Source: Acidobacteriota bacterium (GTDB lineage: Bacteria > Acidobacteriota > Terriglobia > Terriglobales > Acidobacteriaceae). Taken from it: DNA of 8,270 bases. How positions within the stretch are numbered: position 1 is the first letter of the stretch; every line of letters begins with the position of its first letter. Below the pieces are notes generated by a model. The model did not search any database and had not been told where the DNA came from. It was given only the letters and a program-made list of their open reading frames with translations. The stretch lies in assembly GCA_021799405.1 (NCBI GenBank), contig JAJZAL010000231.1, forward strand, positions 1-8,270, read 5' to 3'. Below, in pieces: positions 5,520 to 8,270 of this stretch. The position numbers were made by a program, and so were the translations under genes.

Positions 5520-6524
5520 ATGCAGGCATGGCAGATTTCGTCATTTGGCATTGATTCCCTGGAATTTGTAGACCGGCCCACGCCCCGGCTCGGACCGGAC
5601 GATGTGCTGGTTGCAATCCGCGCAGTTTCCATCAATTTCCGTGACCTGATGATGGTCAAGGGGCTCTACAACCCCAAGCTCAAGCTGCCGCGGATTCCCT
5701 GCTCTGACGGCGCCGGCGAGGTGACTGCGATTGGGCCGGGCGTAACCGCGTGGAAACCGGGAGACCGCGTCGCGGGCATTTTCATGCAAAACTGGCTGGA
5801 TGGCCCGCTTACGCCGTCGAAGGCCAGGGGCGCGCTGGGCGGGGACATTGACGGCACGCTGGCCGACGCGGTCGTCTTCAAAGAGACTGGGCTGGTGAGG
5901 ATCCCCGATCACCTCAGCTTTCACGAGGCAGCCACGCTTCCCTGCGCGGCCGTTACAGCCTGGAACGCGCTTGCCGCCGGCGATCTCAAGCCGGGAGGAA
6001 CGGTGCTGATTCAGGGAACGGGCGGCGTCTCGATCTTCGCCCTGCAATTCGCGCGGCTCAGGGGCGCGCGGGTGCTGGGAATCTCGAGCAGCGACGAAAA
6101 ACTGAAGCGGGCGCGCGAACTCGGCCTGGATGCGGGATTGAACTACCATGATCATCCAGACTGGGACCGCTGGGTGATGGAGCAGACCGGTGGCGAGGGC
6201 GTGGACCTGGTTGTCGAGGTTGGCGGCGTAGGCACGCTCACGCGCTCGCTCAAGGCCATCCGCACGGGCGGCACTGTGGCGCAGGTTGGCGTGCTCACCG
6301 GCGCCGCCGATCCGGTATCCATCCCGCTGATCCTGCACAAAGTCGCGCGCATCCACGGAATCTATGTGGGATCGCGCCGCGACTTCGTGGAGATGAACCG
6401 CGCCATCAGACAGAGTCAACTGCGCCCGGTCCATGAGGACTTTTCGTGGACGCAGGCGCGCGACGTTCTGCGCCGAATGGAAGAAGGCCGCCACTTCGGC
6501 AAGCTGGTGCTATCCCTCAGTTGA
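5520..6524 (+). CDS. Zinc-less MDR alcohol dehydrogenase / quinone-oxidoreductase-like enzyme
   Basis: A 334-residue medium-chain dehydrogenase/reductase of the Qor-like branch, expected to reduce quinones, enones or similar compounds with NAD(P)H in the cytoplasm. The N-terminal GroES-like half has VSINFRDLMMVKGLY (36-50), in which N39 replaces the zinc-binding Cys of alcohol dehydrogenases. PCSDGAGEV (60-68) replaces the GHE zinc motif, and the structural-zinc Cys lobe is missing. The cofactor domain has GTGGVS (166-171). The C-terminus, HFGKLVL, is family-typical. ATG 5520 is chosen because GAGGTGGAG lies 9 bases upstream and the family N-terminus starts there; the frame is open back to 5322 but that part is antisense to the small gene. 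The 3' end overlaps the convergent ATPase gene by 15 bp. Substrate unknown. Confidence 0.88.
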   Translation: MQAWQISSFGIDSLEFVDRPTPRLGPDDVLVAIRAVSINFRDLMMVKGLYNPKLKLPRIPCSDGAGEVTAIGPGVTAWKPGDRVAGIFMQNWLDGPLTPSKARGALGGDIDGTLADAVVFKETGLVRIPDHLSFHEAATLPCAAVTAWNALAAGDLKPGGTVLIQGTGGVSIFALQFARLRGARVLGISSSDEKLKRARELGLDAGLNYHDHPDWDRWVMEQTGGEGVDLVVEVGGVGTLTRSLKAIRTGGTVAQVGVLTGAADPVSIPLILHKVARIHGIYVGSRRDFVEMNRAIRQSQLRPVHEDFSWTQARDVLRRMEEGRHFGKLVLSLS

Positions 6525-8087
6525 CACCGCGGCTGCTTCCGGCGCGGTCTCAGGAGTCGCTGCTGTTTCAGCGGTCGGGCTGGCGGCAGCCTCCTTAGCC
6601 GGAGTTGCGGCCGGGGCTTTGGCCGCCGTCTTGGCCGGGGACTTGGCTGAGGTCTTGTTCTCCCCGGAGCTTTGCCGGCGCACGTAAAGGTTATCCAGCG
6701 CATAGGTGACATAGCGCGGCTCAAGATAGGGAGGTTGGCCCATGAAGCGGCAACTGGCCACCACCTGATCCACGATGAAGCGGGGTTGATAGGCGTGCAG
6801 GCCGGCCCCCTTTTCGTTGCAGAGGGTATGCACAACCTTTTCGAAGATCTCATCGGTCAGCGTAAGGTGCTGCTTTGCGCACTCTCCCTCAAAAATGCGC
6901 CGGTAATTTTCAAGCGCGGGCGAGCCCACCTCGATCTTGTAGGGGAGACGGCGCAGGAAGGCGGGATCCATCAGATCCTCCGGCTCCAGGTTTGTCGAAA
7001 AGATGATCAATTCTTCAAAGGGAATGGTGAAGGTTTTGCCGGTATGCAGCTTGAGGTAATCGACGCGGCTCTCGAGCGGAACGATCCAGCGATTCAGCAG
7101 AGCGTCGGGGCTGACAAGCTGGCGGCCGAAATCGTCGATCAGGAAGCATCCACCCAGCGCCTTCATATGCAGTGGCGCTTCGTAGAAGTGGCCGCCGGCG
7201 TCAAAGCGCAGGTCGAGCATATCCAGCGTGAGTTCGCCGCCCACTACAACAAATGGTCTGCGGCAGGCCACCCAGCGCTCGTCGTGCGTATCTTGGCGAA
7301 TCAGAGAGAGCGCGTCATCCTCGGCAACGCTGGTGGCGGACACGGGAACATGAATGCTGGTGTCGAGGACGCGAATGATCTGGTTTTCCACGATCACGGC
7401 GTAGGGTATGTGAATCACGCCGCTGAAAATATTCGCCATGCGCATTGCCAATGAGGTCTTGCCGTTGCCCGGCGGACCATACATCAGCATCGCGCGGCCG
7501 GAGTTAAGGGCCGGCCCGCATTGCTCCACGATATTGTCGGTAACCGTGAGATCCCCCAGGACCCGGCGAATGTCGTCATAGCTGACGACTTCGTTGGTGA
7601 GCTTTTGCAGATTGACCTGGTCGTTAAAATCCTCGATCGTGACCGGCGCGGGGCCGATATAACCCTGGCGCTTCAGGGCGTCGATCGTCCAGCGCCGCCC
7701 TTCTTCCGTGAAGTCGTAGGAAAGGTCGGCAAGGCTGCTGCCGTAACGCGCGCCGAGCGTTTGCAGCAGTTTCCGGTCCACGGCCATCTGTACCAGCTCA
7801 ATCACGATGTGATAGGGCAGCTTGATGGCCTCCACAAACTGGCGCACGGACTCCAGGCGGCCCGAGTAGATCAGCTTCAGGAGCAGGCCCATGAGCTCGG
7901 TATCGTTGATGCCTGTGCCGGCGATGTCGGCGGGCTCGGCAGGGATACGATTCATGAAGGCTTTGATCGACTCGGCGGTGGTTGCGCCGATCGCCACCAG
8001 ATTTTCGCCCAGGCGGCCGCCGTGAACCGACTGGCGTTTGAGCGCATTGGCCACGTCCTCTTCGGTGACCAGCTTGCTCCGGACCAT
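6510..8087 (-). CDS. AAA ATPase with N-terminal MshEN-like domain and charged C-terminal tail
   Basis: A 525-residue ATPase counted from ATG 8087, 535 if translation starts at the ATC described separately. Residues 1-45 resemble the MshEN / type II secretion ATPase N-domain (LVTEEDVANALKRQ, GGRLGENLVAIG). Residues 64-155 look like a winged-helix linker ending in GYIGPAPV. The AAA domain follows: Walker A GPPGNGKT (204-211; K210, T211), a conserved-looking VVGGELTLDMLDL (281-293), Walker B CFLIDDFG (314-321; D318, D319), sensor-1 FSTN (N366), and FLRRLPYK with R379/R380 as arginine-finger candidates. The tail, 474-525, is low-complexity Ala/Pro/Thr with a Lys-rich first part and a Glu-rich end. 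The AAA module is unlike secretion ATPases, so the combination suggests a c-di-GMP-responsive or scaffold-binding remodelling ATPase, but partner and substrate are unknown. No pilus or secretion gene is in the window. Confidence 0.85.
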   Translation of the reverse strand: MVRSKLVTEEDVANALKRQSVHGGRLGENLVAIGATTAESIKAFMNRIPAEPADIAGTGINDTELMGLLLKLIYSGRLESVRQFVEAIKLPYHIVIELVQMAVDRKLLQTLGARYGSSLADLSYDFTEEGRRWTIDALKRQGYIGPAPVTIEDFNDQVNLQKLTNEVVSYDDIRRVLGDLTVTDNIVEQCGPALNSGRAMLMYGPPGNGKTSLAMRMANIFSGVIHIPYAVIVENQIIRVLDTSIHVPVSATSVAEDDALSLIRQDTHDERWVACRRPFVVVGGELTLDMLDLRFDAGGHFYEAPLHMKALGGCFLIDDFGRQLVSPDALLNRWIVPLESRVDYLKLHTGKTFTIPFEELIIFSTNLEPEDLMDPAFLRRLPYKIEVGSPALENYRRIFEGECAKQHLTLTDEIFEKVVHTLCNEKGAGLHAYQPRFIVDQVVASCRFMGQPPYLEPRYVTYALDNLYVRRQSSGENKTSAKSPAKTAAKAPAATPAKEAAASPTAETAATPETAPEAAAVSTEG

Positions 8088-8117
8088 TAAATCGCTTAAG
8101 CGCAGTCGTGTACTGAT
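8088..8117 (-). other. Probable N-terminal extension of the AAA ATPase from an ATC start
   Basis: Ten in-frame codons upstream of ATG 8087 read I-STRLRLSDL. Joined to MVRSKLVTEEDV they complete the usual opening of a MshEN-type domain (RL-L-DLLV---L-TEE). The ATC codon at 8117-8115 is 5 bases from a strong GGAGG, while ATG 8087 is 35 bases away and has no ribosome-binding site of its own. No ATG, GTG or TTG occurs in frame between here and the TAG at 8225-8223. AUC initiation is rare but known. Confidence 0.5.
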
Positions 8118-8119
8118 AA

Positions 8120-8140
8120 CGTCCTCCCCGCGAAGAGACG
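8120..8140 (-). promoter_or_regulatory. Shine-Dalgarno GGGGAGGA inside a potential hairpin
   Basis: On the minus strand GGGGAGGA (8129-8122) is a strong ribosome-binding site. It can be paired: CGTC-TC (8140-8135) with GA-g-GACG (8126-8120), six base pairs with one bulged G and an 8-base loop. Folding would cover most of the GGAGG, so translation of the ATPase may be gated by this structure. Confidence 0.45.
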
Positions 8141-8226
8141 CGACACCCGCGGCTGAAACGGCCGAACCAGGTTTCCCCAGAAAACCCTGCGACCCCGCGA
8201 AGTAGCCGTACGGACTTTTCGTCTAC
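8141..8226 (-). promoter_or_regulatory. Structured 5' leader of the AAA ATPase, no known riboswitch class
   Basis: Several potential hairpins precede the ribosome-binding-site hairpin on the minus strand: GTAG/CTAC enclosing the palindrome ccgtacgg (8206-8213), CAG(G)GTTT/AAACCTG around the loop tctgggg (8190-8168), and CGGC/GCCG (8164-8150). A perfect 10-bp direct repeat, cttcgcgggg on the minus strand, occurs at 8202-8193 and 8135-8126, the second copy leading into the Shine-Dalgarno. I do not recognise the GEMM, TPP, glycine or cobalamin signatures. Minus-strand G-runs in 8198-8170 are too irregular to claim a quadruplex. Confidence 0.35.
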
Positions 8227-8263
8227 GTTAACAAAATAGGCGGCCAGTTAACCGCTCTGCCAA
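8227..8263 (-). promoter_or_regulatory. Candidate promoter with paired GTTAAC palindromes
   Basis: On the minus strand TTGGCA (8263-8258) matches five of six -35 positions. TATTTT (8238-8233) could be the -10 with a 19-base spacer, which is slightly long. Two identical 6-bp palindromes, GTTAAC, lie at 8247-8252 (in the spacer) and 8227-8232 (just after the -10), exactly 20 bp apart, so they face the same side of the helix. This is the arrangement expected of a dimeric repressor operator, but the regulator is unknown and 6-bp sites are short. Confidence 0.35.
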
Positions 8264-8270
8264 TCATCGA

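Noticed and set aside
6672..7454. 260-residue plus-strand open frame
   Set aside because: Antisense of the AAA ATPase, whose Walker motifs are unambiguous.
8118..8222. Further N-terminal extension of the ATPase; the frame is open up to TAG at 8225-8223
   Set aside because: It has no ATG, GTG or TTG, and the translated stretch does not look like the family; the ribosome-binding site at 8122-8129 argues for a start after it.
8150..8226. c-di-GMP (GEMM) riboswitch, attractive given the MshEN-like domain
   Set aside because: The hallmark GGCAAACC, GACGCAAAGCC and GGTAGC segments are not present.
8227..8270. tRNA-like D-arm on the minus strand (ttggcagagc) at the window edge
   Set aside because: Downstream bases do not form a 5-bp anticodon stem with U33, and no GTTCGANTC T-arm follows at the right distance.

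Overview
The window is GC-rich bacterial chromosomal DNA carrying eight protein-coding genes. Gene content suggests an Acidobacteriota (Terriglobia-like) chromosome: a Tat-exported GH29 fucosidase, a Cys-rich DUF971 protein, a MshEN-like/AAA ATPase of a type I associate with soil bacteria, and heptanucleotide repeats. This taxonomic assignment is inference from gene content and style; there is no rRNA or other marker gene here. No insertion sequence, CRISPR array, phage gene or tRNA is visible.

Layout. 1-167: left-edge intergenic DNA with two short heptamer-repeat arrays, the second ending one base before the first gene. 168-623 (+): DUF971 / GBBH-like N-domain protein. 747-2417 (+): secreted GH29 alpha-L-fucosidase. 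2422-2444: a perfect 9-bp hairpin between convergent genes. 2454-3347 (-): undecaprenyl-diphosphatase (uppP). 3348-3500: divergent intergenic region. 3501-4385 and 4393-5163 (+): a two-gene operon of a beta-hydroxyacid dehydrogenase-type oxidoreductase and a YdfG-like short-chain dehydrogenase. 5173-5433 (-): small helical protein with two well-formed start sites. 5520-6524 (+): zinc-less MDR/quinone-oxidoreductase-like enzyme. 6510-8087 (-), probably extending to 8117: AAA ATPase with an N-terminal MshEN-like domain and a blocky-charged C-terminal tail. 8118-8270: its leader, with a candidate promoter, paired GTTAAC palindromes and several potential RNA hairpins, the last of which covers the ribosome-binding site.

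How the genes relate. Most look like independent housekeeping or metabolic units. The only convincing operon is 3501-5163, which pairs two NADP-type 3-hydroxyacid dehydrogenases from unrelated superfamilies. The region most worth attention is the AAA ATPase and its leader. Its best Shine-Dalgarno sequence points at an in-frame AUC codon, not at the first AUG 35 bases further on. The same leader could fold to hide that site, and two identical palindromes exactly 20 bp apart bracket a putative -10 element.
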